Source: Atherix ibis
Lineage: Eukaryota; Arthropoda; Insecta; Diptera; Athericidae
NCBI GenBank assembly: GCA_958298945.1
Contig: OY282606.1
Span: 53,519,920-53,583,919 of the forward strand
Direction of reading: 5' to 3'
DNA length: 64,000 nt
Below are positions 30,625 through 41,480 of this stretch, one piece after another (the stretch's first letter is position 1; the number at the start of each line of letters is the position of its first letter). A program made the position numbers and the translations under genes. A model generated the notes under the pieces. It was not told the origin of the DNA and made no database searches. It was given only the letters and a program-made list of their open reading frames with translations.

Positions 30625-32862
30625 ACGCAAAACATTTTTCTCTCTATTATGATAATCAAAAAGTTCCAATATTTGAGAATATTCTTACACGCAATAAGAT
30701 TTCACTTTAAATATCAATCATTCGATAGCTGTAATACCGAATTAAAAAAAAAACCCATGTGAATATAACTTAATTGATATTTGATATTAGCAACATTGGC
30801 GTTAGTTTTCTATGCTCACACTTTTAATTAATTAATTCCTGAATACACAAAGTTATCTTATACAAAAAATTATGTATGTGTATAGCCCTTAACTATATAC
30901 TGGTATTTATTTTGAGTGAATGCCAAACAGACACATTCATATTTACGGAAAGTTACTATAACAATTTTCATTACATAATGAGGGATAAGAGTAATTATAC
31001 ATTTGAAATCAGCAAATTCATATAAAACAAATATATTTTATCAGAATATTATATTCGTTTGAAACTGTAAGACCAGTGCGAATACAAAAGCATTCTATAT
31101 TTTGGAGAGTATGTGTTTTCTTCAATATTTACCGAATGCAACAAATGAAAAATAAACAAAACACTAACTTTTCACAATAATCTTCCACTTAGTCATTCAT
31201 CAGAAAGCACAAAAGTACCAAAGCCCACAAGTCTAGAGTAAATGAAGCACTACTCTGTGCCGTCATAAATGAAATGATAAATGCAAAGGACTCTTCAACG
31301 AGCTAGGCTTGTGGCCACCCTTAACAATTAACTCATATCCGTTCGTAGTTACCACAGCCAGCCACCGCACCATAGTCAGCCATCTCATATTTCGTTTCCA
31401 TTTTATGAAAGTCATCGTGTACATAAGTATTTACTAAACCAAATATGTACATTTCTACATTTTAGAGAACAAAAACCTTACAACAAACACAGGATCGTGT
31501 TAACTGATATACCGATTTTATGCTCCACTTACCATGCGATTAGCTTAATGACTTTTTTCCCTTGCAATCACTCTCATAAGCATTTGGTGTGTCCTAGTCT
31601 TTATTCCTTATTAATCCTGTTCAGGTATTCAGTTCTCCTTTAAATTGAGTATACAAAAAACCTTTCGTTCCTGAGCCCTTCACTTTCAGTAAATTTACTG
31701 AGCCCTTCACTTTCAGTATTGGCATGACCATTTAAGATTTGAAATTTTTTTCACCATAACTTTTTAATCAATTATAAATAAAAACGTTTATTTAAAAACA
31801 AAAAAATTAACACGTTGAGTGGGGATGTTTTTTTTTTTTAGTTTCTTAAACTTTCAATAAAAAACTGAATATCCTACACGAGTACAGACACATAATCATT
31901 CGCTATCCTTAGCAATACGAAATGATAAGGGAATTGTATGCATAAATGTGGTGTGGTTGAATTGATTTCCTTAGAGATACTTTCCTCTCGAATATAAATT
32001 ATTTGTTTTTTTTTTATGTTTTGTATTTTTCTTCACAACTAAGAGTACGTGTTTGCAATTATAACCAAGTGAAATAGGTTAAAAGCATTCCAAGTGTAAG
32101 TACAAGTTTTCATTTCACTTAACAATTCCAAGTGTTGCTGCCGCTGTGTTATTTTCACCCTTTGAGTAAAGAATGTGTTTTTTCGCTCCAATAAAAGCGT
32201 TGATTTCTAACCATTTTTTTTCCTTTCCCTCATCTCAATTCCTTTTATTGTTGAAATATTTCAATAAAAGCCAGGATGATATTCTTAAAAACACATTCAT
32301 GGGTGTAAAGTTTACTTCTGAAAATGTACTTTTATGTGCTGTGAAGTAATCCTTGAAGTAGGATTTAGTTGAGGTTTCAGCTTGTAAAATTTCAAAACCA
32401 TTTTGATAAATGTGATTTTCATTTTGTAAGAATATATTGAGAAGGCTTTTTCATACAAAATTTTATAAAATATTTGGTATATAGAAGGGAAAAAAATTTC
32501 TGTTTGCTACTTAATATTACGTGTATATTCATACGATAAGAAAAGAGAGTAGTACTGTGAACTTAGTTTCTTGGTCTATTTCTACCATGGCTTATTGATA
32601 TTTAAAATTTTTTCATAAACCCTCGTCGGATCATGAAACTTTGCTTATAAATTTACATTAGTAAATAATTAAATTTCAGCTGATATCTTAAAGTTAAGTT
32701 ATGTATAATTATTGAAAATAAAAATTTCAAATTCTTTTAAACAATCGGAAAAATTTGTCTAGTCCTAAACTTTCAAAGTCTTGATTCTTTATTTGCTAAG
32801 AGTAATTACTATATTTTATTACAACTCAAATAGTCCTTTTTAAGAGTGCATTGTAACAGACT
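30625..32862. other. AT-rich spacer; one short tandem duplication
   Basis: No coding signal. CTGAGCCCTTCACTTTCAGT occurs twice at 31671 and 31698, 6 bases apart, as a recent-looking tandem duplication. Confidence 0.5.
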
Positions 32863-33047
32863 TACTGTCCAGAAAGTAATTTTGGTTTTTCCCAACGGAG
32901 GCCTTAATTGTATTTTGTCACAACCAACTTCATACTTAAGCCGTAAAATCATATGTATTTTGACAGCTGACCTAGGAAGGCTTGCTTGTAAAATTATTCG
33001 ATTGCTTCTGCAAAGTAGTTTTTGGTTGATACATTTTTAAATATGGA

Positions 33048-33316
33048 AAATTAAAAACAGCATTTTCGAAATATTTTACTTTTTTACTATAGAAAATATA
33101 AAAATGCTGTTCAAGCAAAAAAAAATTATACAATGTGTATGAAGAAGATGTGTTAAGTGAGCGCCAATGCCAAAACTGGTTTCGCAAAATTTTGATCCGG
33201 TCATTTAGACCTTGAAGATGCACCACGTTCTGGAAGACCAGTTGAAGCTGATGAAGTCACAATAATGGCATTGATGCAAACCGACAAATAGCAACTCATG
33301 AGATTACTGAAAGATT
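33048..33316 (+). pseudogene. Family 2 mariner transposase, copy 2B, N-terminal part
   Basis: Begins with ATG at 33042-33044, a TAA soon after, then KQHFRNILLFYYRKYKNAVQ, the first DNA-binding helix-turn-helix (copy 2C has the same block). A later stretch reads LDLEDAPRSGRPVEADEVTI, and the sequence runs into the Jockey poly-T at 33315. Several stops and frame changes. Domain continues at 37641. Confidence 0.85.
33307..33316. repeat. Target site duplication of the Jockey element, 3' side
   Basis: CTGAAAGATT here and again at 37631-37640, exactly flanking the Jockey element. The last two T could belong to the poly-T, giving 8-10 bp. Confidence 0.92.
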
Positions 33317-33464
33317 TTTTTTTTTTTTTTTTTATTTATTTAGATATTTACAACTACAACATAGTAATAAGCAAATTTTTGCAATAGTATATATTAACTT
33401 GATAGGTTGTGGGGAGTAAACATCCAATGAAGTTCCTCCTGCTAGCGTGTGTTTCTGTCAGGCC

Positions 33465-36156
33465 TCAGTATTTAAGTAAATCACGCGACCAGTGACGCTT
33501 AAGTCTTCGTTGGGTATTAATAGGAAAGGAAGTGGTGGATAGTTCTTGAACAAGAGGATTATTATGATTGAGGACACGGGAACGGAACTTTTTATAACGA
33601 GATACAGCCATGTCAAAAACAAATGGGACTTTAAGATCACGATGAATAACAGTATTGCGAACATAAAAGGGGGCATCGACAATTGTACGGAGTATTTTTG
33701 ATTGAAGGGTTTGGATTCGACGGGAATTAGAAGGCTTAGTAGATCCCCAGAGTTCTAGCCCGTATGTCCATATGGGTTTCAGTAAGGTATTGTATAACAG
33801 TACTTTGCTGTCTATAGTAAGTTTGGAACGTTTGTCTAGAAGTCGAAGTAGTTTTAGGTATCGTCTTTTAAGTTCTTGTCTTTTAAGTCTTGTATATGGG
33901 TTCCATGTCTAGCATTTATCTAAGATCAGTCCTAGGTACCGAGCTTCGGTGTGTTGTGGTATGACACTGCCATTAAGGTATATGGGAGGGCATGTCTCAC
34001 GACGGAGAGTAAAAGTTACCTGGATAGATTTACGTTCATTGACTTTTATTCTCCACTTAGTAAACCAGTTCTGGAGGGTTTGCATTTGGATTTGGAGAGT
34101 TTCGGAAGCATGTTGGGGATTTTCGCTAGATGCAAGGCAGGCCGTATCATCGGCGTATGTAGCAAAGAAGGTATTAGGGCAGGTTGGGATATCGGATGTG
34201 TAAATGTTGTAGAGGATGGGTCCAAGTAAGCTACCCTGAGGAACCCCAGCCAATATCGGAGAGATATTTGACAGTTCGTTGGATTCATTTACTAGGAAGT
34301 GTCGGTTGGAAAGGAATGATCTTAGGATTAGGAAATAGGTGGAAGGAAGGAACCTCTTGAGTTTCCAGAGTAGACCCGGATGCCAAACTCTATCAAAAGC
34401 TTGACTTATATCAAGAAACACACCGGGACAGTACTCTTTTCTTTCTAAAGAGGATGCAATGAAATCGACAACTCGATGACACTGCTGGATAGTGGAGTAC
34501 TTGGCGCGGAAACCAAATTGGTGATTAGGAATTAAATTTGAAGATTCAAGTAGAGGATATAAGCGGCGAAGGAGGATTTTTTTAAAGATTTTTGAGAGAA
34601 GTGGAAGGAGACTTATTGGCCTATAGGAAGTTGGCCGGTTTATTGGTTTATTGGGCTTAGGAATCATTTTAATGATTGCAAATTTCCAGAGGATTGGGAA
34701 ATGTGTTGTTCTAAGGATGGAGTTATATATTGTCGCAAGGAAAACTATTACTCTTTTAGGGAGTAATATTGAAGGTAATCAGATCATAGCCAGGAGCTTT
34801 ATTTTTGGGAAGGAGCTTGATTAAATTGGCAACTTCGGAAGGAGTGATTGCCTTAGGGGGAAGACTCATGGGTAAAGCAATGGATAGTTCCGTCTCGATT
34901 GTAGTGCAATGAGTCCTGTCTAATATGTCCTCATGTGGAGTAAATGTTTGTGCAAGGTGTTCAGCAAAAGCGTCTGCTTTATGTTTGTCCGTTTTGGGCC
35001 AGGTTCCGTCAGTTTTTCGTAAAGGGTGCTTTGTTTTTCTATAAGATAGTATTTGTCTTGTAGCAGTCCACAAAGTTCTGTTTTTCGTTAGGGTTGAAGT
35101 ATAGTTTCTAAAACGTTCTGTATTGTATTTAGTGATTTCGTCATGTAGTTCTTTTTGCAGTTTGTTCAGTTTGGTTTTGTCGCTGGGCATTCTTGTGTGT
35201 TGCCAATGAGATCTTGCTTTTCGTTTTTCTGCAATAAGACGCCTAATTGTTAATGGTTGAATAGTTAGGTTTTGTGTAGGTTTCGAGTTTTTACTTTTTT
35301 GCGAAAAGTCTGTAGCATTTTGTAGTAAACATGTAAACTTGTGTACCGTGTCATCTAGTTCTTGTACTGTTTTTAAGCTTTGTCGTAAGTCTAAATGCTC
35401 GTCAATATGTTGTTTGAATAATTCCCAGTCAATTGGTCCATTAATAAGTCTCGGCGCATTGACTTTTGGAGTGGATTGGGAATCGAGAACTAGTAGAACA
35501 GGGCTATGATCGGAATTTAGATCTAGAAGTGAATCAACATTAATATTGGAGGAATTCATGGGACTAGTTATAAAGTAATCTAGAATGTCCGGAAGCTTAG
35601 ATCGGGAAGTTGGCCAGTATGTGGGAGTCGGAGGAGAGATGACTTGGTAGGGAGAGGATGAAAGCACTTGATTAAGAATAATACCACGGGGTTTGGAGAC
35701 TCTACAGCCCCATTGTGGGTGCTTGGCGTTAAAGTCACCACCAGCAATGAAAGAATTCCCAAGAGCTTGGAAAAATGACCTAAATTCAAGGGAGTTTATA
35801 GGTTTATTAGGAGGGCAATAGGTTGCGGCAATAGTTAAAGGGATTGGGGAGCAGTCAATTGATACTGCGGTGGATTGAAGAAAATCTTCTGCAATATAGG
35901 AATGAAAAGAAAAGGATAAGGAATTTCTAATAAGGATAGCAGTGCCACCGTGGGCAGTATTGTCAGGATGGTCAGTCCTGAACGTTGTGTAGTCGCGTAT
36001 GTAGAAGTTGGACCTGGACGTAAAGTGTGTTTCTGTAATAAGTACTACGTCAATTCGTTTGTCATGTAGTAATAAGTCAAGTTCTGGTCGTTTGTAACTC
36101 AGTCCATTAGCATTCCAAAGGAGGATTGTAAGGGAATTTGCAGTACAGGAAGACAT
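33465..36156 (-). pseudogene. Jockey ORF2: APE endonuclease and reverse transcriptase, one frameshift, one stop
   Basis: ATG at 36154-36156 follows the ORF1 stop directly. The AP-type endonuclease shows LLWNANGL (catalytic Asn), LITETHF (Glu), AGGDFNAKHPQWG (Asp/Asn) and NSDHSPVLL (SDH). The reverse transcriptase shows KAPGYD, then SYRPISLLPLLSKIF, FLDISQAFDRVWH (first Asp), GVPQGSLLGPILY and ATYADDTACL with YADD at 34146-34157. A one-base frameshift at about 34767 follows KAPGYDLITFN, and a TAG at 33909-33911 stops the frame in ARYLGLILDKC. The frame then stays open to TGA at 33465-33467. Total about 897 codons, normal for Jockey. The protein would nick DNA and prime cDNA synthesis from the nick. 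Confidence 0.95.
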
Positions 36157-37280
36157 TTATTTCTGAACGGCGGACGATAAAACTGACACAATGGACATTA
36201 ACGCATTAACAAGAGGTGTAAGTATTTTATTTAATTCCTGTACAAGTGAGTTAGTTAGTTGGGAGAACATTGAGGATATATCGTGGGATGAAAATGATGG
36301 AGGTGGAATATAGTTCTTACTACTAGTTTCTTGCTGTTGCGGTTGTTGTAATTGTAATTGGCTGCTGTTGTTGCTGTTGTTGAGGTTCTCGTTGTTTTTG
36401 TTGTTGCTGCTCAGTATTAGAAATGCCTGCCGCAACCGCAGCAAATGACAAACCTTGCTGCACTGGTTGACTAATTATACGAGTAGTATTTGGTCGGATG
36501 GCTTTTTTGGTATTTGGGTTAATTTTCTCCTGCAGCTTTTTGTAAGTGGAGCAACCCTTGTAGTTTGCGGGATGGCTACCGTCGCAGAGAACGCATTTGG
36601 CTGGAGTTGTCTTATTTTTGCTACATTCCTTGGTGAGGTGCTCACCTGCACATTTCACGCATTTCTGATTATGCCGACAATAAGTCTTGGTGTGCCCGTA
36701 CTCTTGGCATCTATAGCATTGGACTATTTCTTTTCTAATATATGGTTCTTCCACCTTTATTCTGGTGTACATTAGCGTCGCAATTTTAAAGATGTCCTTG
36801 TTGTTGGGTGCCGGTTTCAATGATACAAAAAATAGTGGCAGAGGAGCATCTTTCTTAATACTTGAAATACTAGTGACGTTATGTCCTAGTATTTCTAACT
36901 CGGATTTTATTTCCTCGACGCATGTGGTGTGATGAAGGTGACGAATCACCACCTTGTACGCCTTTTCTTCCTTTGGTTGATAGGTATGAAACGTTTGCTT
37001 TGTTTCCTCGAGCAATTGCACAATGCTTCTATAAGCATCACCAGACTTGGCTTGTATTGCAAGTCCTTTCGCATTCTTTTGGTTTTCGTTGCCTTCTTTT
37101 GGTTCGTTCGTTGCCTTCTTTTGGTTTTCGGCCTTCAGCGACGTCTCTTTTCGATGTTTTTGGACGCCGAGGACGTCCAACCGGTTTTAAAAAGTCGTAG
37201 CTGGCTACGGAGTCTGTATCGTCGCCGGCAGACGACATTGTCATTGTCTGCGATAACCGTTCATCAGTTATCGTCGACAT
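36157..37280 (-). pseudogene. Jockey ORF1: nucleic-acid-binding protein with zinc knuckles, two frameshifts
   Basis: ATG at 37278-37280 begins MSTITDERLSQTMTM; the acidic N-terminal part leads into a Lys-rich region where the frame shifts at about 37100-37180. The main frame carries the domain AYKVVIRHLHHTTCVEEIKS, typical of insect non-LTR ORF1 (RRM-like), and three zinc knuckles: CYRCQEYGHTKTYC, CVKCAGEHLTKEC and CVLCDGSHPANYKGC. After a Gln-rich stretch (36340-36440) the frame shifts again and ends LSSAVQK with TAA at 36157-36159, immediately before the ORF2 ATG. About 374 codons. ORF1 protein packages the element RNA. Confidence 0.92.
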
Positions 37281-37595
37281 GCCTAGCTTGGTCAGTGACC
37301 TCAGATTTATATTAAATTCAATTGTCTAACTTATTATTTATAATAATATGATTTATACAGTACTAAAACCACTTAAATAAATGAAAAACCACTTCAGATC
37401 AACTCAACTAATGTCCGATCTGATGAGATGTATATAATTTTTATTTGTTTTGTTTCTTTTTTTTATTCAACTAAATTACATTTTTTTTTTATAATATCAC
37501 TTGTCATAACAATATTGTTTTACTTTATCACTGCAATTTTACTTTATTTTAATTTTTTTTTTTTTTTGTTCAAAATCACGATTTTGTGTCTGCGA

Positions 37596-37602
37596 CACGT
37601 CC
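37596..37602 (-). promoter_or_regulatory. Downstream promoter element of the Jockey element
   Basis: The minus strand reads GGACGTG at about +29 to +35 from the 5' end defined by the target duplication. This fits RGWCGTG, the DPE known at this position in TATA-less internal promoters of Drosophila jockey, Doc, F and I elements. No TATA box is seen. Confidence 0.65.
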
Positions 37603-37630
37603 AATCAGTTTGACTATCTCACTGTCACCT

Positions 37631-37640
37631 CTGAAAGATT
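37631..37640. repeat. Target site duplication of the Jockey element, 5' side
   Basis: CTGAAAGATT, matching 33307-33316. Confidence 0.92.
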
Positions 37641-38355
37641 AAATTTATCGAATTCGATCTTTCATGATCATTTGAAACAGATAGGTCTAATCTCAAAGCT
37701 CGACATATGAGTTCCTCATATTCTTACGGAAAAAAATTTGTGCCGTCGCATTGACGTTTGTGTTTTGGTGAGATTTTCATCTGGCGATGAGAAATGGGTT
37801 GTCTACAACAATATTAAGCGCAAAAGATCCTGGAGTAGAAAAGATGAACCGGCTCAAAGCACTTCGAAAACCAATATTCATTAAAAAAAGGTTATGCCAT
37901 CTGTTTGGTGAGATTTCAAAGGAATCGTATATTTTCAGCTTCTACCGAGCAGTACAACGATTAATTCTGAAGTGTGTTGTCATCAGTTGGGCAAATTGAA
38001 TGATTCACTTAACGAAAAAGTATCAGAATTTGTGAATAGAAAAGGTATAGTGTTCCAACACTGTACCTTTTCTATTTCACATTTTCCATTCGGCAAAAGC
38101 TTTTAGAGCTTGGATGGGATATACTACCCCACCCACCATACTTTCCAGACCTAGCACCTTTCGATTATCATTTGTTCCGGTCTCTACAAAAATGTTTAGA
38201 CGGTAAAACATTTAATTCAGATGAGGAGGTCAAAAATCACTTGGTTCAGTTTTTTGCCAGCACAGTACAAAAATTTTATGAGCGTGGAATCATACTACTG
38301 CCAGAAAGATTGCAAAGGATATTGAATCAGACTGGACAATATTTAATTGAATAAA
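37641..38355 (+). pseudogene. Family 2 mariner transposase, copy 2B, C-terminal part
   Basis: Resumes with NLSNSIFHDHLKQIGLISKL, then a frame with SGDEKWVVYNNIKRKRSWSR (first catalytic Asp), VWWDFKGIVYFQLLPSSTTI and VNRKGIVFQ. At the place of the second catalytic block a hairpin (38035-38076) has replaced the HDNA codons. Further on a frame from 38172 reads FRSLQKCLDGKTFNSDEEVK and FYERGIILLPERL to a stop at 38352-38354. The third Asp is in LSIIICSG frame-shifted sequence where FDYHLF can be read in another frame. Inactive. Confidence 0.85.
38035..38076. repeat. 20-bp hairpin with one mismatch in the copy 2B transposase
   Basis: Arms 38035-38054 (AATAGAAAAGGTATAGTGTT) and 38057-38076 pair at 19 of 20 positions around a 2-base loop (CC). 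The left arm codes for NRKGIVF; the right arm takes the place of the HDNA block. Confidence 0.88.
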
Positions 38356-38420
38356 ATTATAAGAAAAGCGTCTGTGATTTTTATTAAAAAAAACGAAATT
38401 TATTTCCGGACAACCCAATA

Positions 38421-39395
38421 TTTATTCTTTTATTATTCGTATTTGTATGGTTTTGTCATCTCACCAATTCCGTTTATTTTTACAAATTTTGTGCAATTTG
38501 GTGGATTTATACATCTTTTTTGGAGTGGTCCTCCTAACATAGGAGCATATCGTTAACTCAGGTCAAAATAATGATGGTGTTTTGGTGCTTTATGACGCGA
38601 GGACATTGGTATTCTTAAATCCTTTCGAGTGATATTTCCGTTTTATTATATCCTCAAGAGTAAATCACCATTTCTAAGAATTTCAATTTTTATGTTATAA
38701 ATTTATTGTCTACACTGCTTTGCAATTGAAAGTGAGATTTTGTTGGCCTTTTGAGATCAAGTTTCTTTAAACGATGTTGGAGCAAGGATCACTCTAAACC
38801 ACTTTTAATTAGTACTAAGTAAAACATTTTGAAAAATCTTCTTCAAAATATCTCTGAAAGTGTTTTATTTAATTAGTGACAACTGAAAAATTAATTAACT
38901 TATAGTTTTTGGGTATTTATACAAAACTCAATAAAATTATGGGCAGATCAATAAATTGCTGTTTTTCACATTTTACATAACTTTTTTTGTGTAATCAACG
39001 ATTTGGCAATACTGCGAACATACCTTTAACATAATCCCCACCTCTCCTATTCGACCACTTCACTTTTTTTTGTTAAACAAAAAAAAACTCTGGATAATGT
39101 TGATAATATCCAGAGTAGTGCAAATGGCGATTTTGAAGACGGCTCCAGTTGAAGCCTTTCAGCGCCTCTACGAAAAGAGAAAAAGTTGTATAAAAACACC
39201 ATAAATTTTCTTTGACTATCACATCTCTTAAACTTTTGATACAAAAGTCATATTTTAGAAGGTCGACATATATGCAAGCTAAAGAACCAATATTATAAGG
39301 ATTTTTATCTGATATTTTTCAATATTACGGGCAGATTCATTTGGATTAACTACTTAATAAAGGTAATCTCAAAAGGTCCTAAATATATGCTAAAT
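38421..39395. other. Spacer, nothing recognised
   Basis: A short 10-bp hairpin (ACTCTGGATA) at 39087-39116 is the only structure noted. Confidence 0.5.
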
Positions 39396-39399
39396 CAGT

Positions 39400-39760
39400 A
39401 AACGAGCATGATTAGTTGGCTGGTGAAAAACTCTCCATCGACTTATATTTAAAGCAGCACTTCACATGGCGCACCTGTTAATCAAATGTCAAATAACGTA
39501 TTAAACTATACGTAAGCATTCTTTCGAAACATCGGCTAACTATTTTTCAATCCGATCGGTCTCCTTAACAATCTCAGCAAAATTCTGGGCATAGAAACTG
39601 TGTATTTTTCCATCATCACAGACGATATATAATTTCCTATTCAATGATGTTTGTATATGTGTAAGGTGGCTTAGCCATCTGCCAGGAACCACATAATAAT
39701 GCCTCGACCGTGAGGTCATTTAGGGATTTTACTGTCTGTGTGTCAAGCTATCTAAAAAAG
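39400..39760 (+). mobile_element. RNase H-type non-LTR scrap, 3' part
   Basis: GGCTGGTGAAAAACTC near 39417 matches the LAGEKL block of the copy at 13640-14750, and ISAKFWA near 39587 matches its IPKFWAR. The order is the same. Too degraded to define more. Confidence 0.4.
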
Positions 39761-40039
39761 ACTGCTCTGTGGTTATTAGGATAGAATATAGATAATTTTA
39801 TTAGATTTTATCGAGAAAATTAGTATGTAGTAGACGTTCAAAAAGGGGACTAGAAGTAATTCTAGGTCTGGTGGCATTTATACAGAATGTGGGTGATTGT
39901 GACGTAAGTGCCATTGGATTAGCATAAACGACGATTGGTGTTGCCAAAAAGAAAAGAGAAGAATATCACTGTTAATGTTTAAAAATAACTGTGAGCACTG
40001 GTAGACGCAGAGTTTTCCAAGCCAACTTATTGCTAAAAT

Positions 40040-40300
40040 AATATCAGTTTATACATTATTATGGGGGGAAAAAAAGTTAAAAAGTTTGACCACCAAAAAA
40101 GATGCAGTATCGGTGTCTATAGCGGGATCCGTTAATAACAGGCGATAATCTTTTAATTCATCCAACTGTTTAAGCAAAAGATTCCTATACATGGACTGAG
40201 TAGTACTAGTCTTTTTAAACCTGTCAAGCATAGTAGACACTTCCAACTTTCTACTTCCGGCGTTGTTTTCTAATTTGGAAGTTTGCAAATCGAAAAAAAA
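40040..40300 (-). mobile_element. RNase H-type non-LTR scrap, start of RNase H
   Basis: An 80-codon frame reads LEVSTMLDRFKKTSTTQSMY and LKQLDELKDYRLLLTDPAID, matching LKVSATLDRFKKAS and LDGLKDHRLFFTDAATD at 13690-13820, including the RNase H Asp. Opposite orientation to the piece at 39400-39760, so the two are separate insertions or an inverted fragment. Confidence 0.6.
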
Positions 40301-40603
40301 TATGTATAAATTGCGTTGATGATATGTTTTCGAGTAAAGTGTGGAGGGTGTAATTGGGATGGCATAGATTCTTATGAATTAAGTTGAAACAAGTTTTTGA
40401 AGATTTCGACCAGTTTCGATCAGTATGGATTTTGCCGCAGTTGTTCGATGTGCTCCACTGGCTAGCCTGCTGCAAGGGTTTACCACTCCCTCGACATGAT
40501 TTTTTCCTGCTATTAGCATACAGTGAGACCATAAAATAAAGTTTAATCCAAAAAAGCGTTAATTACTCTAATTACCTCACATTGTCATACCTTACATCCG
40601 CTA

Positions 40604-41268
40604 CTGAATATTGGCTTCGAAGTGCTTTGAGCAATTTCTCGTCCCCAGTGATGATACGCTTCAAAAATGGATCATTTTTTTGGTGCTTGAGAAGCAAATC
40701 ACAAACGTCAATGCGACGGCACAAATTTTTTTCCGTAAGAAAATGAGGAACCCATATGTCAAGCTTTGAGATTAAACCTAGCCATTTTTAATAACCATGA
40801 ACGGTCGAATTCAATAAATTTAATCTCTCAGCAATCTTACAAGTTCTTATTCACCAATTTGCATCAATTAATGCCTTTATTGTGTCTTGGCCTTCCAGAA
40901 CGTGGTGCATCTTCGATATCAAAATTGGCGGATCGAAATTTTGCAAACCAGTTTTGGCATTGGCGCTCACTGAACACATCTTCTCCATATACATCGGATA
41001 ATTTTTTTCTTACTTGAATAGCATTTTTATATTTTCTATAGTAAAAAAGTAAAATATTCCGAAAATGCTGTTTTTGACTTTCCATATTTAAAAGGGTATC
41101 AACCAAAAACTACACTGCAGAATCAATACAATTTTTTCGCAAGTAAGCCTTACTATTTCAGGTATCGAAATACATATGGTTATGTGGTTTAAGTGTGAAA
41201 TTCGTTGTGAAAAATTAAAATTAATTCCTTTGTTTGGAAAAAACGAAATTACTTTCCCAACAACCCAA
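40604..41268 (-). mobile_element. Family 2 mariner, copy 2C, one end lost
   Basis: The transposase 5' side is complete: end TTTCCCAACAACCCAA up to 41268 and TA at 41269-41270. An 80-codon frame (40864-41106) reads MESQKQHFRNILLFYYRKYK and then FAKFRSANFDIEDAPRSGRP, the N-terminal DNA-binding region. Below 40860 the linker and first-Asp surroundings remain up to about 40604, where similarity stops; the rest of the catalytic domain and the other end are missing. Confidence 0.85.
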
Positions 41269-41272
41269 TATA

Positions 41273-41480
41273 CGAGGGATGTTCAAAAAGTATCACGAAT
41301 TTTGAATTTCCGCGGGTTACGTATATTCTATTTTCAATTTTTTGTGGCATTATGTTGGTACTCATGTCTCTCACTTATGCCGGCAAGTTAGGCCATTTTG
41401 AATGTTCAGTTCATTTTTGACAACTGCTTTGCTTGCACGTGTTTTGGCTCGTCTTCGATTTTTGCCCATTCCAAAAATGT
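41273..41480 (+). mobile_element. Family 3 mariner end, copy 3D
   Basis: CGAGGGATGTTCAAAAAGTA after TA at 41271-41272, followed by the family 3 5' region (CCGCGGGTTACGTATATTC, and ATTTTTGCCCATTCCAAAAA) to about 41480, where short duplications (CCCAAAAAAATTT, twice) begin. It abuts copy 2C with only TATA between. Confidence 0.88.

Larger units (their letters stand above)
33317..37630 (-). mobile_element. Near full-length Jockey-clade non-LTR retrotransposon
   Basis: 4314 bp on the minus strand: 5' untranslated region 37281-37630, ORF1 (zinc-knuckle protein), ORF2 (endonuclease and reverse transcriptase), a short 3' region with two AATAAA-like signals, and an A tail read as T at 33315-33333. 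Flanked by a 10-bp target duplication within a mariner. The 5' end starts AGGTGACAGTGAGA on the minus strand. Length, two-ORF plan and absence of RNase H fit Jockey. It is damaged by three frameshifts and one stop. Confidence 0.95.
32865..38418 (+). mobile_element. Family 2 mariner, copy 2B, split by a Jockey insertion
   Basis: The left part, 32865-33316, begins with a damaged end (CTGTCCAGAAAGTAA) after TA at 32863-32864 and encodes the N-terminal domain. The right part, 37641-38418, picks up in the same place and ends TTTCCGGACAACCCAA before TA at 38419-38420. Without the insertion and one target copy the mariner is about 1.23 kb, full length for the family. Confidence 0.93.

Noticed and set aside
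31671..31718. Possible satellite from the repeated CTGAGCCCTTCACTTTCAGT
   Set aside because: Only two units; a simple tandem duplication.
36455..37315. Plus-strand frames of 92-128 codons
   Set aside because: Antisense of Jockey ORF1.
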